The translations under genes and the position numbers were made by a program. DNA of 64,000 nt from NCBI RefSeq assembly GCF_003315035.1, contig NZ_QNRE01000009.1:1-64000 (forward strand), given 5' to 3'. Shown piece after piece: positions 24,987-36,562 of the stretch; positions within the stretch are counted from its first letter, which is position 1; the number at the start of each line of letters is the position of its first letter. The notes below the pieces were generated by a model. The model did no database searches. It saw only the letters and a program-made list of their open reading frames with translations, and was not told the origin of the DNA. Source of the DNA: Nocardia puris (GTDB taxonomy: Bacteria; Actinomycetota; Actinomycetes; Mycobacteriales; Mycobacteriaceae).

Positions 24987-25817
24987 TTACTTCGCGAGCG
25001 TGTTGCCCGCGAGTCGCGCCTCGGCGACGACGGCGTCGCTCAGGACCGGCCACACCTCCCGCGCCCAGTCCCCGAAATTCTCGTCCGCCAAAGCCACACA
25101 CGCCACCGATATTCCGGGATCGACCCACAGGAATGTGCCCGACTGACCGAAGTGGCCGTAGGTGCGCGGCGAGTTCGCACCACCCGTCCAATGCGGCGAT
25201 TTCCCGTCGCGGATCTCGAATCCGAGCCCCCAGTCGTTGGGCCGCTGCGACCCGTACCCCGGCAACACCCCGTTCAAACCGGGGAACTGCACGCTGACGG
25301 CCTCGGCGTGCGCCTGTGCGGAAATCAGCGTGGGTTCCAGCAATTCGGCCGCGAACCGCAGCAGATCGGCCACGGTGGACCGGCAGGCGTGTCCCGCCGA
25401 CCCGGTCAGCACCGAGGCTTTCATGCCGAGCGGCTCGAATACCGCGCCCCGCAGATAATCGTCGAACGCGATCCCCGTCTCCTCGGCGAGAAAGTCGGCG
25501 AGCACCTCGAATCCGGCGCTGGAATAGATGCGCCGGGTGCCCGGCTCGGCCATCACATCGGTGGTGGCGAAGGCCAGTCCCGAGGTGTGCGCGAGCAGAT
25601 GCCGGACGGTAGCTCCGGGCGGGCCCGCGGGCTGATCGAGTTCGAGCGCGCCCTCTTCCACCGCGACCAGCACGGCATAGGCCACCAGCGGTTTGGTGAC
25701 CGAGGCGAGCGGGAAGACGCGTTCGGCGTCGCCCTGCGCGACGGCGCCGGCGCGGGTCACCACCCCCGCCGCCGCGTGCCGAACCGGCCAGTCCTGGATC
25801 TGCTCGAGTGAACGCAC
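24987..25817 (-). CDS. Serine beta-lactamase-like hydrolase (class C / penicillin-binding fold)
   Basis: 276 residues from GTG 25817. The SxxK motif SVTK, the tyrosine motif YSS and the third motif HFGQSG (in place of KTG) are in the right order for the serine beta-lactamase/EstB fold. No signal peptide is seen, so an intracellular esterase or peptidase-type role is more likely than antibiotic resistance. An in-frame ATG at 25880 is possible but would nearly abut the divergent gene at 25890. Confidence 0.87.
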   Translation of the reverse strand: MRSLEQIQDWPVRHAAAGVVTRAGAVAQGDAERVFPLASVTKPLVAYAVLVAVEEGALELDQPAGPPGATVRHLLAHTSGLAFATTDVMAEPGTRRIYSSAGFEVLADFLAEETGIAFDDYLRGAVFEPLGMKASVLTGSAGHACRSTVADLLRFAAELLEPTLISAQAHAEAVSVQFPGLNGVLPGYGSQRPNDWGLGFEIRDGKSPHWTGGANSPRTYGHFGQSGTFLWVDPGISVACVALADENFGDWAREVWPVLSDAVVAEARLAGNTLAK

Positions 25818-25889
25818 ACCGCGAGCGTACGGAATGCCCGGCGTACGGGCGGCATCTCGCACCGGTACCGCCGGTACCATGGTCGGATC

Positions 25890-27083
25890 ATGAGCACCCT
25901 ACCCGCGATCCACGGCGAGGCGGCCCCCGGTTTCGGCCCGGTCGCCGACGCGTTCCGCCGGAATTTCTCCCACCACGGCGAGATCGGCGCCGCCGTCGCC
26001 GTCTACGCGGGCGACGACCTGGTCGTCGACCTGTGGGCGGGCCACCGTGACCGCCACCGCACGCTGCCGTGGGAGCGCGACACCATCGTCCCGGTGTTCT
26101 CCTCCACCAAGGGCATGGCGGCGTTCGTCGTCGCGAGCATGGTGTCGCGAGGCGTGCTGGACTACGAGAAGCCGGTGGCCGACTACTGGCCGGAGTTCGC
26201 CGCGCACGGCAAGGGCACGGTCACCGTCCGTCAGCTCATCGACCATCAGGCCGGGTTGTCCGGGCTCGACCGGATCGTGACGCTGCGCGAACTCGCCGAT
26301 CTGGACGGGCTGGCGAAGATCCTCGCCGAGCAGAAACCGGCGTGGCGGCCCGGCACGCGCCACGGCTATCACGCGCTGACGCTCGGTCTCTACCAGGGCG
26401 AGCTGGTGCGCCGCGTCGATCCGCGCGGGCGCACCCTCGGGCGGGTCTTCGCCGAGGACATCGCGGGCCCGCTCGGCCTGGATTTCTTCATCGGGTTCCC
26501 GGAGTCGGAGCCGATCGAACGCGTCGCGACGCTCTCGGCGACGCGCGGCCTGGACATCCTGCGCTTCGAGCGCGACCTTCCGCTGCGCATCGGCACCGAG
26601 ATCTACCTGCAACGCGGGCATTCCCATGCGGCGCTGACCAATCCGCGCTGCGGAGCGCCCGTGCGGGCCGCCCGGCGCGAGTTCCTGGGCCTCGAGCTGC
26701 CCGCGCACGGCGGCGTGGGCAACGCGCGCTCGCTGGCCAAGGTCTACGGCGCGGCGGCCGGGCGGACCAGCGCGCTACCGCTGGCCGACGACGTGCTCGA
26801 GCTGCTGGCCGCCGCCGACACCGCCGACGACGTGCCCGCCGACGATCTGGTGCTGCACACCAAGAGCCGCTACCACCTCGGGTTCCGCAAGTCGCGCGGC
26901 TCGTTCCGCTTCGGCGCCGACAAGCGCGCCTACGGCACCACCGGGCTGGGCGGTTCGTTCGGATTCGCCGATCCCGCCACCGGACTCGGCTTCGGCTACA
27001 CGATGAACCGCCTCGGCATGGCCGTGCTCGACGACGTGCGCAGCCGCAACCTGCGCGAAGCGCTCCTGCGCTGCACCCGCTGA
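25890..27083 (+). CDS. Serine hydrolase of the beta-lactamase/esterase EstB group
   Basis: 397 residues. SxxK appears as SSTK near residue 71, the tyrosine motif as GYHALTLG, and the C-terminal GTTGLGGSFGFADP replaces KTG, as in carboxylesterase family VIII and the mycobacterial LipE/LipL-like proteins. These hydrolyse short-chain esters; some act on lipids. ATG 25890. It is divergent from the other serine hydrolase and convergent with the alcohol dehydrogenase gene. Confidence 0.88.
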   Translation: MSTLPAIHGEAAPGFGPVADAFRRNFSHHGEIGAAVAVYAGDDLVVDLWAGHRDRHRTLPWERDTIVPVFSSTKGMAAFVVASMVSRGVLDYEKPVADYWPEFAAHGKGTVTVRQLIDHQAGLSGLDRIVTLRELADLDGLAKILAEQKPAWRPGTRHGYHALTLGLYQGELVRRVDPRGRTLGRVFAEDIAGPLGLDFFIGFPESEPIERVATLSATRGLDILRFERDLPLRIGTEIYLQRGHSHAALTNPRCGAPVRAARREFLGLELPAHGGVGNARSLAKVYGAAAGRTSALPLADDVLELLAAADTADDVPADDLVLHTKSRYHLGFRKSRGSFRFGADKRAYGTTGLGGSFGFADPATGLGFGYTMNRLGMAVLDDVRSRNLREALLRCTR

Positions 27084-27104
27084 GCACTCATGACGAAAGC
27101 TCGG

Positions 27105-27161
27105 CCCGGCGAACCGGTTTGGCGCCACCCGCCCACGCGGGTGGCGCTGCGGCTCGCCGGG
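27105..27161. terminator. Nested bidirectional terminator
   Basis: Inner perfect 11-bp stem GCGCCACCCGC / GCGGGTGGCGC (27122-27132 with 27137-27147, loop CCAC) sits inside an outer 8-bp stem CCCGGCGA / TCGCCGGG (27105-27112 with 27154-27161). It lies between two convergent genes and probably ends both transcripts. Confidence 0.7.
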
Positions 27162-27168
27162 TGAACCG

Positions 27169-28299
27169 TTACCAGTCGGCCTCGGTGTAGCGGATGATGC
27201 CGCGAATGTTCTTGCCGTCCAGCATGTCCTGGTAGCCCTGGTTGATCTCCTCGAGCGAGTAGCTGCGGGTGACCATGTCGTCCAGGTTCAGCTGGCCGCT
27301 CTTGTACAGGGCGAGCAGGCGCGGGGCGTCCTGGCGGGCGTTGCCGCCGCCGAAGATGCAGCCCTTCACCGTCTTCTGGAGCATGGACAGCAGGAAGCTG
27401 TTCATCTTCACCTCGCCGGCGTCCATGCGGCCCATGGAGGTGACCACGAGGGTGCCCGCCTTGGCGGTGAGGATCAGGCCCTCCTCGATGTAGTCGCCGT
27501 GCATCTCGCCCATGGTGAGGATGACCTTCTCGGCCATGCGGCCCTCGGTCGCGTCCATCAGCGGCATGATGGCCTCGGCCATGCTGGCGTAAGTGTGTGT
27601 CGCGCCGAACTTCTGGGCCTGCTCGCGCTTCCACGGGTTCGGGTCGATCGCGACGACCTTCGACGCGCCGGAGAGCACGGCGCCTTGCAGCGCGCTCATG
27701 CCGACGCCGCCGATGCCCGCGATCACCACGGTCTCGCCGGGCATCACGTTGGCGACGTGGGTGGAGGAGCCGAAGCCGGTGGGCACGCCGCAGCCGACGA
27801 GGCAGGCCACCTCGAACGGGACGGTCGGGTCGATCTTGACCACCGACGTGTGGTGCACCGTCATGTACGGCGCGAACGTGCCGAGCAGGCACATGGGGAT
27901 GACGTTCTGCCCGCGCGCCTGGATGCGGTAGGTGCCGTCGCTGATCGCCTGCCCCAGCAGCAGCCCCGCGCCCAGATCGCACAGGGCCATATGGCCCGAG
28001 ACGCACGCCGGACAGCGCCCGCAGGCGGGGATGAACGAGAGGATGACGTGATCGCCGACCTGGAGGTCGGCGGGCACGTTGGGGCCGAGCTTGGTGATGA
28101 CGCCCGCGCCCTCGTGACCGCCCATCACCGGGAAGCCCGGCATCGGTGTCGCGCCGGTGACGATGTGGTGGTCCGAATGGCACATCCCGGCGGTCTCCAT
28201 CCGGATCTGCACTTCGCCCGCGACCGGATCACCGACTTCGATCTCTTCCACCGACCACGGCTCGTCAATCCCCCACAGGATCGCGCCCTTCGTCTTCAT
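27169..28299 (-). CDS. NDMA-dependent (nicotinoprotein-type) zinc alcohol dehydrogenase
   Basis: 376-residue zinc-dependent medium-chain alcohol dehydrogenase. Catalytic zinc ligands lie in GMCHSDHH and GGHEGAG, the structural zinc cluster is CGRCPACVSGHMALC, and the NAD fold is IAGIGGVGMSALQG. Close resemblance to actinobacterial NDMA-dependent enzymes suggests tightly bound NAD and reoxidation by a protein or redox partner. Two KstR-like palindromes lie 60-130 bases upstream of ATG 28299, pointing to control with steroid and lipid genes. Confidence 0.92.
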   Translation of the reverse strand: MKTKGAILWGIDEPWSVEEIEVGDPVAGEVQIRMETAGMCHSDHHIVTGATPMPGFPVMGGHEGAGVITKLGPNVPADLQVGDHVILSFIPACGRCPACVSGHMALCDLGAGLLLGQAISDGTYRIQARGQNVIPMCLLGTFAPYMTVHHTSVVKIDPTVPFEVACLVGCGVPTGFGSSTHVANVMPGETVVIAGIGGVGMSALQGAVLSGASKVVAIDPNPWKREQAQKFGATHTYASMAEAIMPLMDATEGRMAEKVILTMGEMHGDYIEEGLILTAKAGTLVVTSMGRMDAGEVKMNSFLLSMLQKTVKGCIFGGGNARQDAPRLLALYKSGQLNLDDMVTRSYSLEEINQGYQDMLDGKNIRGIIRYTEADW

Positions 28300-28359
28300 T
28301 GCTGCCGACCTCTCGCATGCACGTGCTTCTCTGTGACTGCACCCACACTACGAGAAAAA

Positions 28360-28373
28360 TGGAACGCGTTCTA
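28360..28373. promoter_or_regulatory. KstR-like palindrome 1 upstream of the alcohol dehydrogenase
   Basis: TGGAACGCGTTCTA fits the TnnAACnnGTTnnA pattern of the TetR-type regulator KstR, known from mycobacterial cholesterol regulons. It lies 61 bases upstream of the start at 28299. Confidence 0.6.
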
Positions 28374-28414
28374 GTGGTGTCGCGGAAATTGATCTACAAG
28401 GCCGATATCGGCAC

Positions 28415-28428
28415 CCGAACGCGTTCTA
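28415..28428. promoter_or_regulatory. KstR-like palindrome 2 upstream of the alcohol dehydrogenase
   Basis: CCGAACGCGTTCTA shares the GAACGCGTTCTA core with the first site, 55 bases away. The first base deviates from the consensus. Confidence 0.5.
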
Positions 28429-28519
28429 GATTCTGCCTCGCGCGGGCCCTCGGTCACCCGGGACCCTACGCGGCACCCGCCCCGCGCCGAGGCCTTTTCG
28501 ACCCCGACGGCGGCAATGG

Positions 28520-29104
28520 TCAGCCCCGGACGTCGTGCACGTGGTGGACGAGGTCGTGCGCGAAGTACTTCGCCAGCGACTCGACGGTGAACAGCGAGCC
28601 ATTGCTGCGCCGGGCGCGCAGGCCCCGATCCGCCGGCGGCACGGCGGCGAAGGCGCGGGCGGCGGCATCGGCCGCCACGGACAGATCGGCGGCGACCATG
28701 GCCGGGTCCTGTGCGCCGTAGCGGTCGGCCACGGCGGTGGCGTCCTGATCCCAGTTCGAGAACTCGGGCAGGCCGTCGGGCGTCTCCCCCGCCGCGCGCC
28801 CGCGCGGGTCGAACGCGGGCACGCCGGGGTCGATCGCCTCGGCGCCCGTCACCACGGCGGCGCGGTAGACGAAGATCCGGCACACGTCGCGCACGTGGGC
28901 CCCGTATTCGAGCGCCGACCAGGTCGACGCGTCGGGCCGCACCGCCGCACCGGGCCGTTCCAGCGCCGCGCCCAGCCGGCGCGCGCTCGCCCGCGCCAGC
29001 TCGGGCACCTCGTCGTAGGCGGTGGCGGTGGCGTCGAAACCGCAGTCGGGGCAGACGCGTTCGAGCACCCAGGTCCAGTCCTTGACATCGGGAACGATCG
29101 ACAT
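28520..29104 (-). CDS. DinB-like / mycothiol-type metal-binding protein
   Basis: 194 residues from ATG 29104. Metal ligands of the DinB four-helix fold are visible as His in LEYGAHVRDV and in the C-terminal HDLVHHVHDV. The N-terminal DWTWVLERVCPDCGFD is common in actinobacterial members, some of which act as thiol-dependent (mycothiol) transferases. The substrate is unknown. It is followed by the alcohol dehydrogenase gene on the same strand after a 220-base gap with KstR-like sites. Confidence 0.82.
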   Translation of the reverse strand: MSIVPDVKDWTWVLERVCPDCGFDATATAYDEVPELARASARRLGAALERPGAAVRPDASTWSALEYGAHVRDVCRIFVYRAAVVTGAEAIDPGVPAFDPRGRAAGETPDGLPEFSNWDQDATAVADRYGAQDPAMVAADLSVAADAAARAFAAVPPADRGLRARRSNGSLFTVESLAKYFAHDLVHHVHDVRG

Positions 29105-29176
29105 GGCACCGACCCTAGACTGGCTCGATATCAATCTCCATCAATATCCAGCCAGTCCCCGTCGAGATCGCGACGC

Positions 29177-30232
29177 TCACTCCAGCAGCCGGTCGGCCTT
29201 CTCGAACAGCTCCAGGGTGACCGCGTGCAGGAAGTCGCCGACCTGCTTGGGCGCCTTGTTGGCGAACGCGCGCGCGTAGGTGCCCTCCAGCACGATGCCG
29301 AGCTTGAAGCAGGCCAGCACCGTGTACCAGGTGACCGCGCTCAGGTCGCGATCGGAGAAGCGCGCGTAGTGCGCGATCATCTCCTCCGGCGTCGGCAGCC
29401 CGCCCGCGGCGCCGAGTTTGCCGACCAGCGCGGAGGCGGTGGAGCCGGGGTCGGGCCGGGTGGCGATCTGCCAGCCCAGGTCCAGCAGCGGGTCACCGAT
29501 GGTGGACATCTCCCAGTCCACCATCGCCGCGACCTCGGGGCCGTCGTAGTCGAACATCATGTTGGCCAGGTGGCAGTCGCCGTGCAGGATGCCTGGCGTC
29601 CAGTCGGCGGGGCGGTGGCGCTCGAGCCAGTCGCCCACCCGGTCCAGCGCGGGGATGGCCGGGCCCGGGTAACCCTCGTTGGCCGAATACGATTCGAGCT
29701 CGCCCAGCCAGCGCGGGACCTGTCGTTCCAGGAAACCGTCCGGCTTGCCGTAGTCGGCCAGGCCGAGGGCCTGATAGTCCAGCGACCCCAGCCGCGCGAT
29801 GGCCTCCACGGCGGACAGGCCCATCTGCCTGCGCACCTCCGGATCACCGGCGTGCAGGGCGGGCAGTTCGTTCTGCGGGTTGAATCCGGTGATCGGCTCC
29901 ATGAGATAGAAGACCGCGCCGATGAGGGTCTCGTCGGTACACGCGGCGATCACGCGCGGGGACCGCACCTCGGTGGCGTCGAGCGCGCCGAGCAGGCGCG
30001 CCTCGCGGCGGATCACCTCGTTGCTCTTGGCGCGCAGGTGCTTCGGGCCGCGGCGCAGCACATAGTCGCGGCCGCCGCGGGTGAACCGCAGCATGATGTT
30101 CTGGGTGCCGCCGCCGAGCGAGGTCACCCCTTCGAAGTCACCGCCGGGCAAGCCCTGCTCGTCCATCCACTTCCCGACGATCGCGAAGTCGACGACCTCG
30201 CGATCCACTGCGACCGGCTGCGCTACAGACAT
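29177..30232 (-). CDS. Phosphotransferase family protein (APH/ACAD10-like kinase fold)
   Basis: 351 residues from ATG 30232. The kinase-like fold shows LGGGTQNIMLRF (nucleotide loop), the ATP-lysine region YVLRRGPKH, the catalytic loop ILHGDCHLANMMFD and the metal motif VDWEMSTIGDP. It matches the phosphotransferase group found beside acyl-CoA dehydrogenases in actinobacteria and in the N-terminal part of ACAD10/11, which phosphorylate hydroxyacyl-CoAs. Lipid catabolism is plausible. It is divergent from the pabAB fusion gene. Confidence 0.88.
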   Translation of the reverse strand: MSVAQPVAVDREVVDFAIVGKWMDEQGLPGGDFEGVTSLGGGTQNIMLRFTRGGRDYVLRRGPKHLRAKSNEVIRREARLLGALDATEVRSPRVIAACTDETLIGAVFYLMEPITGFNPQNELPALHAGDPEVRRQMGLSAVEAIARLGSLDYQALGLADYGKPDGFLERQVPRWLGELESYSANEGYPGPAIPALDRVGDWLERHRPADWTPGILHGDCHLANMMFDYDGPEVAAMVDWEMSTIGDPLLDLGWQIATRPDPGSTASALVGKLGAAGGLPTPEEMIAHYARFSDRDLSAVTWYTVLACFKLGIVLEGTYARAFANKAPKQVGDFLHAVTLELFEKADRLLE

Positions 30233-30320
30233 GCCCACATTGTGCACCACCGGTCCACAACAACTGAAGGCACCTGCCAACAGTTCTGCGCGCGCGGCCG
30301 GGCGTAGGGTTCGGTACACC

Positions 30321-32843
<2,523 letters not shown>

Positions 32844-32847
32844 ACCG

Positions 32848-33336
32848 TCAGCGGCGCTTCTTGCGGCGCGGCTCTTCGGGCGGTTCCGGCTCGACCTTGG
32901 TGCTGATCCCCGTGACGCGCCCCAGCAGCGAGATCCCCGGCAACCTCGACAGCGCGCCGAGCACGTCCTCGCCGAGCGAGATCATCGCCTCCAGGCGCGG
33001 CAGCAGGCGGTCGTAGGCGGCGAACGCCGGATCGGCCAGGGCCAGGGTGCGGTCGAGGCGGTCGATGGTGGAGTTGAGCCGGTCGATCGCGACGGAGAGG
33101 TTCTCCACCAGGTCGGGCAGCTGAGCGGCGAGCTGGGCCGAGGCCGGTGGCAGCCGGACGGCGGCGTCGAAGGCGTAGCCCGCGGTCTGCTGGGCGGAGT
33201 CCAGCGCCTGACCCGCCGCCGACTGGGCGGCCTCGACCGCGGCCTGCGCGGCGGCGAGGATGTCGGCGGGGCCGGGCACGCGCGCGCCCGGCTGCTTCGG
33301 GGGCCGCCCCTCGCCGGGGTCCCGAGGGGTGCTCAT
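32848..33336 (-). CDS. Hypothetical coiled-coil protein with basic tail
   Basis: 162 residues, no recognised family. Pro-rich N terminus, an Ala/Gln-rich helix (AAAQAAVEAAQSAAGQALDS), a heptad-like stretch LVENLSVAIDRLNSTIDRLD and a Lys/Arg tail ending RRKKRR. This looks like a small helical, possibly membrane- or nucleic-acid-associated protein. Its stop is four bases from the pabAB stop (convergent). Confidence 0.6.
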   Translation of the reverse strand: MSTPRDPGEGRPPKQPGARVPGPADILAAAQAAVEAAQSAAGQALDSAQQTAGYAFDAAVRLPPASAQLAAQLPDLVENLSVAIDRLNSTIDRLDRTLALADPAFAAYDRLLPRLEAMISLGEDVLGALSRLPGISLLGRVTGISTKVEPEPPEEPRRKKRR

Positions 33337-33542
33337 GACCGGACCCGACCGGCGCGCGCCTGCGGGATCAGGATTCGCTCACCGCGTGCGCTCGTGCCCC
33401 GCGCCCTGCGTTCGTTCATGGCTCTACTGTGCCCCACCCGAGCCCGTCCGGGCGGTAAATCACCGACCGCCCGGTCTGTGTCGCGGGCCTCCGACGTCGG
33501 CGAATACGGCGTGTCGGACCGGCGTGGCAGGATTCCAGCACG

Positions 33543-35516
33543 ATGGAACTCAGCAGAGGCGCACACGCACCGGTACCGACATCTCTTCTCGCCGTGATGG
33601 TTTCATGGCGCTCGGAGCAGGTCGTCGACGCGCATGCGCTGCTGCTCGCCGACGGCGGCGCCGTCCGCACCGACCGCGACTTCGTGTTCTACAACGCGCC
33701 CCGCCACGTCTCGCAGGCCGTCACGCTGGACCAGGAGCCCGCGCCCGGCACCGCGCGGCTGAGCGTGTCGCTGCCGCGCACCGAGGCCGACGTGGCGCGC
33801 GTGGTGATCGGCGGTTCGCTCGAACACGGCACCTTCGCCGACGTCGCGGGACTGGCCGTCACCGTGCTGGCGGCCGACGGCCCGGTAGTGCGCTTCGAGA
33901 TGGACACGCCCGACCCCGTGTCGGCCATGATGTTCGGCGAGTTCTACCGCCGCGACGGGCGCTGGCGGTTCCGCGCCATCGGACAGGGGTGGGACAGCGG
34001 GCTGGCCGGGTTGGTGACCGAGTTCGGCGTCACCGTCCAGCGGGAACCGGCCCGCACACGCCATTCCACCAACCCGTTCAGCCCCTATCGGACCGGCCGC
34101 GGACAGATCGTGCGCGCCTCGGCTTCGTCCGGTTCGGCTGCGGGAGGGTCCGTTTCGAGCGTGCCCGCGTGCGAGACGTCGGAGCGCACCGGCGCTACCC
34201 CCGCGGGCTCGGTCGCGCGACGGCCATCGGTTCGGCCTGGAACCGCCGAGACGGGAAGCGGCGCAGCCGCATCCCCGGCAACGACGGAACACCCGGGCTC
34301 GACGGCGTATCCGTTGCGCGACACGACGGAGGCGAGTGAGCTCCCCGGGAACCCACCGCGCACCGCATCGAACGACTCGCGCGACCGCCCCCATCCCGTC
34401 GACCTCGCACGGCATTTCACCGAACCGCCGCACACCCCACCGCCCGCGCCGCCGAATCCCGAACGCGCCGACTGGTATCCCGATCCCGACGACCCGCAGC
34501 GTCTGCGGTGGTGGGACGGCACGGAGTGGACCTCCGCGACCCACCCGCTGCGCCGCCCCGATCCCCGCGCCTGCGAGCGCTGCGGAAACCCGCGGCGGCG
34601 CAAGCTGTTCGGCGGGCTCGCGCCGTGCCAGACCTGCGAGGTGGAGATCGGCGAGTTCCTCACCCACTGGCACGCGCGGGCGTGGCGGGTACTGATCACC
34701 TCCGGGCCGCAGGGCGCGGAGTGGGACGCGCTGTGGGCGTCGCTGCGCTATCAGCGGGTGGACGAGAGCATCGGCCACACCTCGCTGCGCGAGGTCGGGA
34801 TGGGCTACGTGGAGCGGCTGGTCACCTTCGCGCTCGCCGACGGCGCGGTAGCCCAGGACGAGTACGACGCGTTCGAGAACGCCGTCGCCGAACTCGCGCT
34901 TTCCGGTCCGCTCATCGACGATCTGCGCGTCCACATGACGCGCGGGCGCACCCTGAGCCGCCTGCGCGAGGGCGACCTGCCCGTGGTCCGCACGCCCGGC
35001 CTGCACCTGGACCCCGAGGAGCGCGTGCACCTCGACCTGCCCGCCACCCACGTCCGCCACCTGGCGAAGGGGCCACGCCACACCGAGGGCCGACTCATCG
35101 CCAGCAACAAGAAGATTCGTTTCGTCGGCGCCGGTGCGGGTGTGGAAATGCCGTGGTCCCGGGTGGTTTCGGTGCACACCGACGGGCACGAGATCGAGAT
35201 CGCCGCCACCTCCGCTCGCGGCAGCGCCACCTTCGCCGTCGCGGACGCGGAATACGTCGCGGCCGCCCTCGAAGGCGCCCTGCGCGTCGCCAAACGCCTC
35301 GTCCTCACCCCCGGCCAGCTCGACACGCGCAGCATCCCGCAGGAGGTGAAAGCCGAAGTGTGGCAACGCGACGGCGGACGCTGCGTGGAATGCGGCAGCG
35401 GCCACTACCTCGAGTTCGACCACATCATCCCGCTCAGCCGCGGCGGCGCCACCAGCGCGGGCAACCTCCAAATCCTCTGCCGCGCCTGCAATCGCTCGAA
35501 GGGGGCACGGATCTAG
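33543..35516 (+). CDS. TerD domain protein fused to DUF2510, zinc ribbon and HNH nuclease
   Basis: 657 residues. Domains by eye: TerD (1-165, opening MELSRGAHAPVP, with FVFYNAPRH and FYRRDGRWRFRAIGQGW); a Pro/Thr/Ser linker (165-300); DUF2510 (about 303-335, DWYPDPDDPQRLRWWDGTEW); a four-Cys ribbon (CERCGNP...CQTCEV); a TerB-like helical segment (ALADGAVAQDEYDAFENAV); a GRAM/PH-like segment (about 490-590); and a C-terminal HNH nuclease (CVECG, EFDHIIPLSRGG, GNLQILCRACNRSK). Ter proteins belong to chemical-stress and phage-inhibition systems, and a nuclease tail suggests an effector. Its stop shares a CTAG with the opposite fbpC-like gene. Confidence 0.88.
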   Translation: MELSRGAHAPVPTSLLAVMVSWRSEQVVDAHALLLADGGAVRTDRDFVFYNAPRHVSQAVTLDQEPAPGTARLSVSLPRTEADVARVVIGGSLEHGTFADVAGLAVTVLAADGPVVRFEMDTPDPVSAMMFGEFYRRDGRWRFRAIGQGWDSGLAGLVTEFGVTVQREPARTRHSTNPFSPYRTGRGQIVRASASSGSAAGGSVSSVPACETSERTGATPAGSVARRPSVRPGTAETGSGAAASPATTEHPGSTAYPLRDTTEASELPGNPPRTASNDSRDRPHPVDLARHFTEPPHTPPPAPPNPERADWYPDPDDPQRLRWWDGTEWTSATHPLRRPDPRACERCGNPRRRKLFGGLAPCQTCEVEIGEFLTHWHARAWRVLITSGPQGAEWDALWASLRYQRVDESIGHTSLREVGMGYVERLVTFALADGAVAQDEYDAFENAVAELALSGPLIDDLRVHMTRGRTLSRLREGDLPVVRTPGLHLDPEERVHLDLPATHVRHLAKGPRHTEGRLIASNKKIRFVGAGAGVEMPWSRVVSVHTDGHEIEIAATSARGSATFAVADAEYVAAALEGALRVAKRLVLTPGQLDTRSIPQEVKAEVWQRDGGRCVECGSGHYLEFDHIIPLSRGGATSAGNLQILCRACNRSKGARI

Positions 35517-36562
35517 CGGCCCGCCTCCCCCGCGAAGAACACACCCCGCCCGAGCACTTCGACGCCGACCTCGTCCCCAGGACGCACCACCAGTGGCGCG
35601 GGCACCCGCGCCAGCAGGTCCGCCCCCGACGACGTCCGCAGCGACACCACCGCGTCGTGACCGTGGAAGCGCACCGTCCGCACCACCGCCACGGGATGCC
35701 CGTTCACGGCCGGAACGAGGCGAAGTTGCTCGGGGCGCAACAGGATCGCGCCCGCACCCCGCGCGGGCGCGGCCAATCCCACTCGGCCCAGCGCACTCTC
35801 GGCGTCCGCGCCCGCCGCCGTGGCGGGCAGCAGCACGGCGTCGCCGAGGAATCGGGCGAGCGCGATATCGACGGGCTTGCCGTAGATCTCCTCGGGCGGG
35901 CCGGCCTGCGCGACCCGCCCGTCGCGCAGGACCGCGACCTGGCCCGCCATGGACAGCGCCTCGTCCTGGTCGTGGGTGACCAGCACGGCCGTCGCGCCGA
36001 AGCCGGTGAGAATGTCAAGCACCTGGGTACGGACCTGGTCACGCAGACCGGCATCCAGGGCGGAGAACGGTTCGTCCAGCAGGACGGCGGCCGGGCGCGG
36101 GGCGAGCGCCCTGGCCAGCGCGACCCGCTGTTGCTGGCCGCCGGAGAGTTCGTGCGGACGCCGCGCGCCGTGCCCGGCCAGACCCACCAGCTCCAGCAAT
36201 TCCCCCACCCGCTCGCGCCGCACCTTGCGCGCCCGGCCGCTCCACCCCGGCAGCCCGTAGCCGATATTGCCGGCGACCGACAGGTGCGGAAAGAGCGCCG
36301 CTTCCTGCGGCACGATGGTGACGCGCCTGCGCTCGGGCGGCAGCGACGACGACGCGCTCGCCACCACCCGCCCGCCGACCTGGATCTCCCCCGCCGCGGG
36401 CCGCAGGAACCCGGCGATCGCCCGCAGCAGCGTGGTCTTGCCGCACCCCGACGGTCCCAGCACCGCCGTGAGTTCGCCGGCGGGCACGTGCAGGTCGACG
36501 CCCCGCAGCACCTCGGTGCCCCGGTATCCGGCCACCAACCCGGCGATCTCGAGCTCACTCAT
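35513..36562 (-). CDS. fbpC: ABC transporter ATPase, ferric iron type (FbpC-like)
   Basis: 349 residues. Walker A GPSGCGKTT, Q-loop VPQEAALFPHLSV, signature LSGGQQQRVALARAL, Walker B VLLDEPFSALD and the switch THDQDEA are all intact. A C-terminal TOBE-like domain (about 240-349) fits the FbpC/PotA group. ATG 36562. It is the energising subunit for the permease and binding protein upstream, from which it is separated by an unusual 327-base gap. Confidence 0.88.
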   Translation of the reverse strand: MSELEIAGLVAGYRGTEVLRGVDLHVPAGELTAVLGPSGCGKTTLLRAIAGFLRPAAGEIQVGGRVVASASSSLPPERRRVTIVPQEAALFPHLSVAGNIGYGLPGWSGRARKVRRERVGELLELVGLAGHGARRPHELSGGQQQRVALARALAPRPAAVLLDEPFSALDAGLRDQVRTQVLDILTGFGATAVLVTHDQDEALSMAGQVAVLRDGRVAQAGPPEEIYGKPVDIALARFLGDAVLLPATAAGADAESALGRVGLAAPARGAGAILLRPEQLRLVPAVNGHPVAVVRTVRFHGHDAVVSLRTSSGADLLARVPAPLVVRPGDEVGVEVLGRGVFFAGEAGR

